Part shown: piece after piece, positions 13,886 through 22,419 of the stretch
How the letters are laid out: every line of letters begins with the position of its first letter
Numbering within the stretch: the first letter of the stretch is position 1
Source of the DNA: Paenibacillus cymbidii
Lineage (GTDB): Bacteria > Bacillota > Bacilli > Paenibacillales > NBRC-103111
DNA: 64,000 nucleotides
Assembly: GCF_004764705.1 (NCBI RefSeq)
Contig: NZ_SHLX01000020.1
Span: 62,001-126,000, forward strand
Direction of reading: 5' to 3'
Program-made: the position numbers and the translations under genes
The notes under the pieces: generated by a model
Told to the model about the DNA's origin: nothing
The model's database searches: none
What the model saw: only the letters and a program-made list of their open reading frames with translations

Positions 13886-16800
13886 TCAGTGCAGCTTGAC
13901 CGAAACTTCACCAGGCTCGAACGCAAGTACCAGTTTGCCGTTTCGCACATCTAGCAACGTGCCGTTTGAGATTGCCTCCGCTTTCCTGCCACTAGGGTCG
14001 ACAACCGCCGTATAGCGGAAATCCTCCATTGTTTTACGGGTCCATAATGGATGGTCGGCGCGAAAGCGGAAGATGCCATCACGCCAGCTAGTATCGGAGA
14101 TGAGCGCATAAGAAGTGAGCAAATGCGGCGTTTGTCCGACCGCACCAATTGCCGCTTCGATCGCATATATGCCCGGACAGTTGGGTAAGTAAAGGATGCT
14201 TCCGTCCTGGTAGTGCCACTCCGCTCCATTCACCCGCACACGGCCGACGCTTGAACACAATTCGACTCTCGGTGCAAAAAGAAGCGGCGTGACGCCGTCC
14301 ACATGGACTATAAACCGTACACACGCGGCTTGCCGACTCACGTCGCGAATGGCCAGCACATGCTGACAGCCCCATCCCGGCTTAACGGTGCCCTCCACGT
14401 AGCCGGCAGGGAGGATCGGTACTTCTTCTCCCGCATCGGCATAAATCTTCACCCGGTCCATGCCGGGATTCGTCCGACTGGGAGAAGCGCCTCTCACCCG
14501 CCACCACCCCCGTTCCCGGACCATATATGGACCGTCGCCAACCGATGGCAGTTGCGCCACTTTCACGCTTGGCACCGGCAATGTATTACGGCATAGCGCG
14601 ACCGTTCCCGGATCCCCGGCCGCCGGTGCCCCGTCGACTTCGCGCAGCATCGCCAGCAGAATCTCGCTGCTCCAGTCGCGCTGCATGCCGTCAGGCACGA
14701 CCAACGAAATGTCGATGCGGTGGCTGCGGTACAGGGCATGGCTCCATTCCAGCCCGCTGCCCGGCAGCCAAATCAGCCGTTCCGGTGCATCCGTGCCCTG
14801 CATGCCGATGACTACGTCCGGCAGCACGCCGCGCGAATCGATCAGACGGATTGGCTCCCCGCCGTTCGTCCCCTGCAGCTCCAGTCGCTCCGAATAGGTC
14901 TTGTCACCAATAACGATAACATCATGGCCGAGAAACGACATCACCGTGTCCACCATCCCGCCCTGACCATGCGCGAGGCGGCGTTCAATCCGAATCCGCA
15001 AGCCCGGGCAATCAGCGAACATTTCGATCGTACGCGTTTGCCGAATTGTCATGGCCAAGCTGCCGAGCTCGCTTTCTTCCCGTAGAATCGCCTTCGGTCC
15101 CGCCGGTTCCGGATAAGCCGCCTGTTGGCGCAAAAAGCGATTGTCTGCAAAACGCGTAGCGCACAGCGGGAAGGCGAGTTCGACGAGCGCGCCGGAATTG
15201 TAGTAGCAGCCAGCCCGCTGCAAATCGCACTGGAGACTATTGTATTCTCGATCGTCAAACACCAGCATCTGCAAGTGATTGTTCTGGATAAAATGGGTCG
15301 AGGCCGGATAGCGATGGCGCGGCCGAACGCGTGTCGTATCGCCGGGAGCTGCCTTTTTGAGCGAGTGTTTCATCGCCAGATCCCCACCCAGCCCCATATC
15401 CGTCAGTTGGCCGGCTACCGCCAGTCGAATCGGGTCCTGGCTTGCTGCATAGATGTAGACACGCGTCTCATCCGGCGCCATCGTTTCCTCGTCAGCTTCC
15501 CAGCAAACCGCAGATGCCAGTCGGTCATGCGGGTTCATCCACCGCCGATAAGCGAATTGATGGGCCTGCGCCACGATCCAGTCGGGTGTCGCCGTCCGAT
15601 TCGTAATCCCGTATTCGGCGAAACGCAGCAATGGGAACAAGCGGCGGGGATGGTGCGACTGCCCGCAGCCCTGCATGTAGAAGTAAGTGGTCCCCCATTC
15701 CGTTTCGTATGCTTCCGGCGGATACGGCTGCAGCGGATGCGACAGATCGAAGCCGGTCTGGTAGCACAGCGGTCCTTGCCAATGCGCGTTATAAGCGTGC
15801 AGTCCGGGCGTGTAGCCGTAAGCCTGCGCTTCGGGCACGCCACCCGCGGCTCCGCTGGACATCAGCAAACACAAGCCGGGATTCCATCGCCAGACCAGTC
15901 GCTGAAAGGCAGGCGCGTCAAACGGCACCCAAGCCTCCATGCTCATGGCGTCAAAGCGGGGTCGCGCGCCATCCGCCGCGTCCATCCACCGGGCAAACAG
16001 CCGTTCTGCAAGCTGTTGCCGCTGAACAGACGTCAGCTTGCGTTCAATAAAGTTCGCCCCGTAGAGCGAATAGAAAAACAACGTATTCAACATGCCATGT
16101 TTCCGGGCTTGCCCCAGAATCGAAGCGATGGTCGCATTCGTATAGTCCGTTTCCCGCGATTGCTCGTAGCCAACGCTATTCACCCACGCCGGATCGTCAG
16201 CAAAATCGAATAACACGCCGTCTCGATGCACGGGCAGCAATTCAAAATTGTTGGCTCCCCACTTGCCAGGCTCACGAATGGCACGAGCTTTAAGCCGCTC
16301 CGGACTTGTTTCCCGGTTGCCCGGATGATCAAACGACGTCATGCTCATCCAACCCCACAGATCGATCAGCGGCTGGCCCGGAAACGGACGGCGCAAGCTC
16401 GGTTCGGCTTCCTTCAGCCCTTCGACCAAAGCCAGGCAAATCAGGGAGAACCCGTCGCCGACATAGACGTCCTGCCGTTCGCTGTGAGCGGAAGCGTGGC
16501 ACCGCACCGACAACCTATGCCGCCCCTCCGCTGCGACAACAAGCGGCAGTTCGAAGCGGAACGGACGCAGCCGGCGCATTTGCCCCTCATACGTATCTCT
16601 AAGGCGATAGCGGCTCTTGATCGCGTCATGTTCGGCTTGCTGCTGCATGTGCCGCTCGCTCTGTGCGTGCATATTTCGGTACGTATGCGCCGGATCGCCG
16701 GCAAACGGAATGCCGAAGCCGCCAATTTCATACCCGTCCATACTGACTGTGCAAAAGTCGGACTGCACCGTTTCGAGCACATCGATCTGCAGCGTGTACC

Positions 16801-17068
16801 GCCCCGGCAATACCCTCATGTCGATCTCCAGACATTCCGCCCCCGCGAATTTGCGGCAGTCCGTCGTCAGACGGCGGGGAACAAGTCTCTCGGAAGTGGT
16901 GTTGTCGACATCCACCCGAATAAGCGGTGCGGTCAGCGAGGCAAAGATCGGGTGGCAGCCGCCGTCTGATTCGCTGGCGAACGTTTGTGCCGTCGGCTCC
17001 CCCAACTGCCAAACGACACCTGAACGCTGCTCCGTATGTTGATCCGTTATAAGGTATCCTGTAAACAA
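13886..17068 (-). CDS. Large uncharacterised carbohydrate-cluster protein
   Basis: 1060 residues from a TTG start at 17068 (GGGGGG seven bases upstream). No signal peptide. The N-terminal 230 residues look like beta-sandwich modules. The middle (about 240-560) is alpha/beta with features of a TIM-barrel hydrolase (NNFELLPVHRDGVLFDFADD, RFDAMSMEAWVPFD, TEWGTTYFYMQGCGQSHH). The rest is beta-rich. I recognise no named family. It is the last gene of the lyase-sulfatase-unknown run, 66 bases after the sulfatase, so it probably acts on the same sugar in the cytoplasm. Catalytic residues cannot be assigned by eye. Confidence 0.7.
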   Translation of the reverse strand: MFTGYLITDQHTEQRSGVVWQLGEPTAQTFASESDGGCHPIFASLTAPLIRVDVDNTTSERLVPRRLTTDCRKFAGAECLEIDMRVLPGRYTLQIDVLETVQSDFCTVSMDGYEIGGFGIPFAGDPAHTYRNMHAQSERHMQQQAEHDAIKSRYRLRDTYEGQMRRLRPFRFELPLVVAAEGRHRLSVRCHASAHSERQDVYVGDGFSLICLALVEGLKEAEPSLRRPFPGQPLIDLWGWMSMTSFDHPGNRETSPERLKARAIREPGKWGANNFELLPVHRDGVLFDFADDPAWVNSVGYEQSRETDYTNATIASILGQARKHGMLNTLFFYSLYGANFIERKLTSVQRQQLAERLFARWMDAADGARPRFDAMSMEAWVPFDAPAFQRLVWRWNPGLCLLMSSGAAGGVPEAQAYGYTPGLHAYNAHWQGPLCYQTGFDLSHPLQPYPPEAYETEWGTTYFYMQGCGQSHHPRRLFPLLRFAEYGITNRTATPDWIVAQAHQFAYRRWMNPHDRLASAVCWEADEETMAPDETRVYIYAASQDPIRLAVAGQLTDMGLGGDLAMKHSLKKAAPGDTTRVRPRHRYPASTHFIQNNHLQMLVFDDREYNSLQCDLQRAGCYYNSGALVELAFPLCATRFADNRFLRQQAAYPEPAGPKAILREESELGSLAMTIRQTRTIEMFADCPGLRIRIERRLAHGQGGMVDTVMSFLGHDVIVIGDKTYSERLELQGTNGGEPIRLIDSRGVLPDVVIGMQGTDAPERLIWLPGSGLEWSHALYRSHRIDISLVVPDGMQRDWSSEILLAMLREVDGAPAAGDPGTVALCRNTLPVPSVKVAQLPSVGDGPYMVRERGWWRVRGASPSRTNPGMDRVKIYADAGEEVPILPAGYVEGTVKPGWGCQHVLAIRDVSRQAACVRFIVHVDGVTPLLFAPRVELCSSVGRVRVNGAEWHYQDGSILYLPNCPGIYAIEAAIGAVGQTPHLLTSYALISDTSWRDGIFRFRADHPLWTRKTMEDFRYTAVVDPSGRKAEAISNGTLLDVRNGKLVLAFEPGEVSVKLH

Positions 17069-17134
17069 ACGATGTCCCCCCTATTCGTTGAAAGTACTCC
17101 TTGCAGCAAGCCCGATCCGCGCCATGTCACCGGA

Positions 17135-18466
17135 TCATGATTCAATCGTTGTTCCTTGCCGAGAAGAGGCAGGTTGAATCGTCGCGGGGGCTTCTCCCGC
17201 CTCCGCCATCCGCCGGAGAAGCCTTTGCCGCAGCTCCTTGACAACAGGAACAGCCGCATCGCGCAAGATAAGATTGTCGAGCTCATACGGATCCGCATGC
17301 AAGTCGTACAGATATGCTTCTTCATAGAGGTCCGAACAGGAGTCGCGCACCGGATCCTTGCCGGGGGCAACGACCCCGTATTTGTACCGATCGGTGCGAA
17401 TAGCGCGGCCAACCTGCGTAACGCTGATCTGGACGAACGCTTCCTGCGGCCGGTTCTGCGACCGTTCGCCCCGCAACAGCGGCAGCACCGACTTGCCTTG
17501 CATCTCGGCGGGAATTGCAATACCCGCCGCGTCCAGCAAGGTGGGCGGCAAGTCGATCAGGCTGACCATCTCGCGGACGGAGCCGCCGCCTGTGAAGCGC
17601 GCACCATACAAAGCCGCCGGCACGCGAATCGAACTTTCGTGGCAGGAACGCTTGTATTCGGCGTTGCGGGTTTTGAAGTGACAGCCGTGATCGGACGTGA
17701 ACAGCACGATCGTATCGTCCAGCAAATCGAAGCTGCGGAGCGTGTCGAACAGGCGACCAAGCGCTTCGTCCAACCGTTTGACCATGCCAAAGTACCCGCC
17801 CAAATGACGTGCCGCAGTGCCCCCAAGCTCCGCCAGATCCGGCGGCATCCAGCGGCCGGTATAGCGTTGCTCGTAGCCGTATGGCGCCGGATAGTTGTCG
17901 GTGTTGTTCTGCTGGTGCGGCTCGAGGAAGGAGAGAAACAAAAAGAACGGCAGTGTGCGGTTGTCGGCAACGAAACGAATGGCTGCGTCAGCCAGCGCAT
18001 CCGTGCGATAGCCTGGCAGATGGATGCGGTCTCCGGCGTCGTCGTAAACAACCGCCTCGTATGGCTGCGACGACAATTCCAGCAAGTTCGCGGCAAGCCA
18101 GTATTCGTAGCCCGCGCGCTGTCCGGGCGGAACGGGCTCCTCCCCGGCAAGATGCCATTTGCCGATATAGCCGGTCCGGTAACCGGCATCGCGGAAATGA
18201 TGAGCGAGCGTTCGGCAGTCGGGCGGCAGCGGAATCCCGTTGCGATAACACCCCGTCTTCGTGGCGTATTGGCCGGTCTGCAAGCAAGCGCGCGCCGGAC
18301 CGCAAACCGGCTGGCAGGTAAACGTGTGCATCAAGTGTGTACCTTGAGTGGCCATCCAGTCGAAAACCGGCGTCAAGCCGAGCGGATTGCCGTGAATACC
18401 GGTCGAGTCCCATCGTTGCTGGTCAGTGAAAAAAACGATCACATTCGGTTGCTTCCCGTTCCCCAT
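17135..18466 (-). CDS. Sulfatase (formylglycine-dependent, S1 type)
   Basis: 443 residues from ATG 18466, chosen because AAGGA lies eight bases upstream; a start at 18475 would overlap the previous stop. Metal-binding Asp15 (FFTDQQR) and the activation motif Cys55-Gly-Pro-Ala-Arg59 (CxPxR, with Cys to be made formylglycine) are present, and SDHG gives the second metal site. Length is normal. There is no signal peptide, so it works in the cytoplasm on imported sulfated sugar. No formylglycine-generating or radical-SAM maturase gene is in the window. It starts just before or within the end of the lyase-like gene, so the two are coupled. Confidence 0.9.
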   Translation of the reverse strand: MGNGKQPNVIVFFTDQQRWDSTGIHGNPLGLTPVFDWMATQGTHLMHTFTCQPVCGPARACLQTGQYATKTGCYRNGIPLPPDCRTLAHHFRDAGYRTGYIGKWHLAGEEPVPPGQRAGYEYWLAANLLELSSQPYEAVVYDDAGDRIHLPGYRTDALADAAIRFVADNRTLPFFLFLSFLEPHQQNNTDNYPAPYGYEQRYTGRWMPPDLAELGGTAARHLGGYFGMVKRLDEALGRLFDTLRSFDLLDDTIVLFTSDHGCHFKTRNAEYKRSCHESSIRVPAALYGARFTGGGSVREMVSLIDLPPTLLDAAGIAIPAEMQGKSVLPLLRGERSQNRPQEAFVQISVTQVGRAIRTDRYKYGVVAPGKDPVRDSCSDLYEEAYLYDLHADPYELDNLILRDAAVPVVKELRQRLLRRMAEAGEAPATIQPASSRQGTTIES

Positions 18467-18467
18467 A

Positions 18468-21400
18468 TCAGGCATCCTTCCCGTTCCTCCGATCGGCCGC
18501 GGCCCGACGCGGATACGCCAATACGGGCTTGTCGTCATTTGCGGCAAAGTCAAAGCCTGCATATCCGTATTCGTGCGACCGGGTATCGCGCCGGAACGTT
18601 TCCTCCGGCAGCGGGTCCCAATCCGCTGGACCGCCGGGCCTGGTATCGAGTGCGATGCCAGGCGATCCTTCGCCGTTGCCGTTCACAGCGGAGACCCGGT
18701 ACGTCCATGTCCGTTCGCGAGGGGCTCTATCATCCGTGTAGCGGATCGTTTCGCCTTCATAGATCAGTTCAACCGACTCCCCGTCTTCGCTGCTTCGGTA
18801 CAGGCGATATGCAGCCGCTCCCGCGATTTCTCCCCAATCCGCCTCGACGGTATGTTGCCCTCTGCGCGTCAGACGTAGGCCGGTCGGTGTACGGGGAAGC
18901 AGCGACGTTGTGCTCGCCTGATACGGATCGGACCAGTCGTTCTCCGCCTGCAACGACGCCGGCCGCACTTTCACCCGGTAATCGGTGTCCGATTTCAGCC
19001 CTGACAAATCAAGCACTCCTCTCTCCGGTGTCGCGGCGATCGTGCGCCAATAGCTCCCGCAATCGTTGCTGTACGCCACTTGCATCGTGTTCTCGTATGC
19101 ACCGTCCAGCTTTAATCGCAAGCTGTTGGGATATGCAACGGACGATACAATGCGAACTGGCAGCGGCAGCGGTTCGCCGGATGTCCACTCCCACCTGTAT
19201 TCACCCGGCTCCAGGGCGACGGCAAAGGTCAAGCCTTCGCTGTTGACGAGGCCGCCGTTGACGTACAATCTGCCTCCCGCCGACTGCTCCCGGCGGCATT
19301 CGACCATTACCTTGCAGGCATCTCGCAGCATCCAGGTACCGCTGGCGTTGCCGTTTCCACAATCCAGGACGAAGCCAACGCTGGCTCGCACCCGCCCGCC
19401 GGCGCCGCTTCCTTCTGCTGCGCCGGCGATGGCCAGCTCGATGCCGCCGGCACCGATCCGTACGCCATCGAACAGCGCGCCTTCGATTCGGCCATCTCCG
19501 TGATATCGCAGGATGCCGCACCTGCCGTCAAACACGTTATCGTCCTCGCGAAACCGGATGCGGCTGCTGTCGCGAAATACGTAATCGATTCGCCCCGGCA
19601 ACTCGACAAGCGCGCCGTAATCCGTCTTATGCACGCGCATGACGGCCGGATCGCGATGGCTGACGACGGTCAGGAAGTGCCCTTTCCCATCATATTGCCT
19701 GCCTTTGCATCGCGGACTGTACCGATCCCGATACGACGGCGAACGATCAATAGGCACGCCGGGATCGATATCGCTCGGCGCTGCTCCCGGCGTCAGCTGC
19801 CAAATGGATGGAAACGGCTCCTCGCCGTGCACGAACCAGGTGAAGCGTCCACTCACTTTTTGGTCGCCGACCTCGTCGTACACAACGATGTAGTCGTTGC
19901 CCGACAGCAGTACGCTGCGCGACCGGTAATACGGTCGCGCCGAAGGACCGGCCAACGCGCAGGCAAATTGGGCAAACATATGGTCGTACAACGGCCCGCT
20001 CAACTCATTTCTGCCGATGCAACGATACTCGTGACCGACCAATACACCGAAGTTGGTGCATGACTGTACATCGCCGCGATTCTCGTCGCCGACATCCTCC
20101 GGCCCGTTGTGGCTGAAACGTTGTCCTTCCGCGTAATAGTAAATGACCCCATTGCCGCCGGCCGCTGCCCGGCCCCACCGATAATTCGGCCCCTCGTCGA
20201 TCTGCTGCAGCACGACGCACATTTCGTCCGGCCGGTGAGAGGCAGCCCGCAACACGAAGCCATAGCCGGTAAATGCTGCCGAACGAAGGGGGACCGGTAC
20301 GCCCTTCGTTTCGTTAAGCGGCGTATCCAGCAACTGCGACCATACGTCGGCGGCATGCGGCTTCTTGGAGAAGCCCAGCGCATCGCGCTGAACTTCGGCA
20401 AGCAGCCGGGCGCCAAGCAGCGGACGGTAATCAAGCAACAGCATGCCGAGCAAACGCAGCTCATAAGGGGCGGCGAACAAAAAACGCTCGCATATTGCAC
20501 CGGAGTGGGCTCCTTGCGGCGGATAAGTCCGCTTGCCTTCAATCGACGGGCTCATCGTATGCAGCAGCCATTCCGCCAGCGGCTCGATGCCCGGCACGAG
20601 CAGCGTGTCGCCCCCCCATGTTTTCTTGATGAGCCATGCCGTACGAATCATCGGCATAAGTGCCGCCCATGCGTATACGCCGATATTTTCCGTCCAGCGC
20701 CCTCCTTTCGTCTGCCATACCGGCACCTCGGGCCGAACGTGATATTTCACATTCAGCGCAGCCGCCCGGGCAAAATGATCGCGCCACTTGCTTCCGTCCG
20801 GATGGTTGGGAAACAAGGCGGCCATCATGCCCGGAACCGCAATCATGTCGGCGAGAAAGTTGGGGTGGCCCGCCAACATCGTACGTACCGGCATCGCATA
20901 TTCGTCCATATGCACATAGGCCATAAAGGCGCTGGCTGCCTTGGCGTCGCGAAACTGGCGTGCGGTCATGTCCTTGGCGGTCATATCCAGCATCGGCACC
21001 CAAGCGAAAAAGTCGCGCGCGCTGCCAGGATTGATTTCGTAGATGCGGTTCATATTTCCCGCCAGCTCGCCGATCATTCGCTCCATATGGGCCGGTTCCG
21101 GCAAGCCGGGGCAACCGAAATGCGCAAACTCGCTGCTTTCGCCCGGTGCGCACGGCGCAAAAAAGCGCGGATAAGCTTCCTGCGGTTCATCCCACTCCAA
21201 ACGCCAATCTTTGACCTTGTCGAGATGCAGCAGCTCGTACCACAGGTCGAGATCGTGCACATACGACCCGAGCGGCGACTGCTCCTCCTTTACAGCGGGA
21301 TAGAGGGCAATCGCTGTGCTTCGCGTTCCGGACGCAAGCGGATATCGCCAGCTTAACCGGGGATCGACGTCCGCTTTATCACTGCCGTAATAAAAGGTGA

Positions 21401-22322
21401 TGCTCAGTGCCGTATCCGCTCCCCACAACGCAAACTTGCCGTCATCCCAGCGATCCGTGCGGCGAATAAAAATGGCGGCCGCGCAGTCATGCGCGCGATC
21501 GACGAAAGCGGCTGTTTTGCCGTGCCACCACGAGATCCAATTGCGATACGGGAGCAACATGAAAGGCAACTTGCCCGTCTCGTCCGCATAAGCGTCGATG
21601 CGCTCCTTCGACCGGCGCCGGAAGCAGCGGCTTTCCGGCATAAAATCTTCCCAATGAATGATCAGCGCCGCGCCGTCCGCGCTATCGAAACCGGAGATCG
21701 TCTCATCCAGCTCGACAAAGTCCATTTCTGCGATGACCGTCACCCGCAACGTGTAGGTCGCGCCGGAAGGAAAGGAATACCGATAAGCCAATCGGCAAAA
21801 CAACGGCCCTTGCGCTTCCACATCGAACGTAGCCGCATCCGGCATCTCCGGTGTCATAACGACCGCCTGTGCCCGGACGCCGGTACGTTTGCAGCACAAC
21901 ATAAACGGCTTCAAGGCCCCTTCCCTGCTTACGGTATGACCGGCTTCCATAGCCAGTCTGTCGTTTTCGACAAGCGTGAACGCTTCCTCACGCGTCGTTC
22001 GCAGACCTGGGGCGACCGAATGCATGCCATCCTCATTTGCGGGGGAACCCGATCCATTATCGTAGTGCAGGCGGAATGTTCGCAACGAGCCTGTTGGCAA
22101 GTCAGCCATCGCGTATAAGACCGCTTGTCGTACCTCTGCATCCTGAAGCTCGGTCACTTCCAACTGATAAGGAAGCGGTACATCCGATTCATCGGTCACC
22201 CTGAATCGACCCGAAATCGCTTCGCCAGGGGCAAATACAAGCGGGTACGACAGCAGCGTTGTCGGCCAGCGATACGCACGATGCTGCAAATCGTCCCGTA
22301 ACATAATCGTTCTTACCGCCAT
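18468..22322 (-). CDS. Heparinase II/III-like polysaccharide lyase with two FN3 domains (putative)
   Basis: 1284 residues with AGGAGG eight bases before ATG. An N-terminal beta module (to about 330) is followed by a helical toroid-like region (about 380-640: MNRIYEINPGSARDFFAW, MTAKDMTARQFRDAKAASAF), then a beta-sandwich with YIVVYDEVG, the pattern of heparinase II/III and related lyases. Two fibronectin type III domains lie near 1050-1137 and 1138-1222. No signal peptide, so it is intracellular. It leads the run with the sulfatase and the 1060-residue protein. The fold assignment is by pattern only; specificity (uronic-acid polymer) is inferred. Confidence 0.55.
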   Translation of the reverse strand: MAVRTIMLRDDLQHRAYRWPTTLLSYPLVFAPGEAISGRFRVTDESDVPLPYQLEVTELQDAEVRQAVLYAMADLPTGSLRTFRLHYDNGSGSPANEDGMHSVAPGLRTTREEAFTLVENDRLAMEAGHTVSREGALKPFMLCCKRTGVRAQAVVMTPEMPDAATFDVEAQGPLFCRLAYRYSFPSGATYTLRVTVIAEMDFVELDETISGFDSADGAALIIHWEDFMPESRCFRRRSKERIDAYADETGKLPFMLLPYRNWISWWHGKTAAFVDRAHDCAAAIFIRRTDRWDDGKFALWGADTALSITFYYGSDKADVDPRLSWRYPLASGTRSTAIALYPAVKEEQSPLGSYVHDLDLWYELLHLDKVKDWRLEWDEPQEAYPRFFAPCAPGESSEFAHFGCPGLPEPAHMERMIGELAGNMNRIYEINPGSARDFFAWVPMLDMTAKDMTARQFRDAKAASAFMAYVHMDEYAMPVRTMLAGHPNFLADMIAVPGMMAALFPNHPDGSKWRDHFARAAALNVKYHVRPEVPVWQTKGGRWTENIGVYAWAALMPMIRTAWLIKKTWGGDTLLVPGIEPLAEWLLHTMSPSIEGKRTYPPQGAHSGAICERFLFAAPYELRLLGMLLLDYRPLLGARLLAEVQRDALGFSKKPHAADVWSQLLDTPLNETKGVPVPLRSAAFTGYGFVLRAASHRPDEMCVVLQQIDEGPNYRWGRAAAGGNGVIYYYAEGQRFSHNGPEDVGDENRGDVQSCTNFGVLVGHEYRCIGRNELSGPLYDHMFAQFACALAGPSARPYYRSRSVLLSGNDYIVVYDEVGDQKVSGRFTWFVHGEEPFPSIWQLTPGAAPSDIDPGVPIDRSPSYRDRYSPRCKGRQYDGKGHFLTVVSHRDPAVMRVHKTDYGALVELPGRIDYVFRDSSRIRFREDDNVFDGRCGILRYHGDGRIEGALFDGVRIGAGGIELAIAGAAEGSGAGGRVRASVGFVLDCGNGNASGTWMLRDACKVMVECRREQSAGGRLYVNGGLVNSEGLTFAVALEPGEYRWEWTSGEPLPLPVRIVSSVAYPNSLRLKLDGAYENTMQVAYSNDCGSYWRTIAATPERGVLDLSGLKSDTDYRVKVRPASLQAENDWSDPYQASTTSLLPRTPTGLRLTRRGQHTVEADWGEIAGAAAYRLYRSSEDGESVELIYEGETIRYTDDRAPRERTWTYRVSAVNGNGEGSPGIALDTRPGGPADWDPLPEETFRRDTRSHEYGYAGFDFAANDDKPVLAYPRRAAADRRNGKDA

Positions 22323-22365
22323 TTGGTGTGCCTCCTTGATGGTTGACGCCTTTCTTACTCCAACA

Positions 22366-22404
22366 CAAAAGGGAGCTATCGCAGCGAAATCCCGGATAGC
22401 TCCC
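22366..22404 (-). terminator. Intrinsic terminator between two cluster A genes
   Basis: GGGAGCTATC (22371-22380) pairs perfectly with GATAGCTCCC (22395-22404). On the minus strand the stem is followed by CTTTTGTG. It ends transcripts from the secreted lyase gene, so the lyase-sulfatase part may be a separate transcription unit or be read at a lower level. Confidence 0.7.
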
Positions 22405-22419
22405 TCCCGCGAAGCTGCA

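Noticed and set aside
15125-16213. Plus-strand open frame of 362 codons opposite the 1060-residue gene
   Set aside because: Antisense shadow; composition is Arg/Gln/His-rich and it has no ribosome binding site.
17156-19246. Plus-strand open frame of 696 codons opposite the sulfatase and lyase-like genes
   Set aside because: It is antisense to well-supported genes, has Arg/Pro/His-rich composition from GC codon bias, and no ribosome binding site or family pattern.
20109-21356. Plus-strand open frame of 415 codons opposite the lyase-like gene
   Set aside because: Antisense shadow with no start signal; the minus-strand gene is supported by FN3 and lyase-like patterns.
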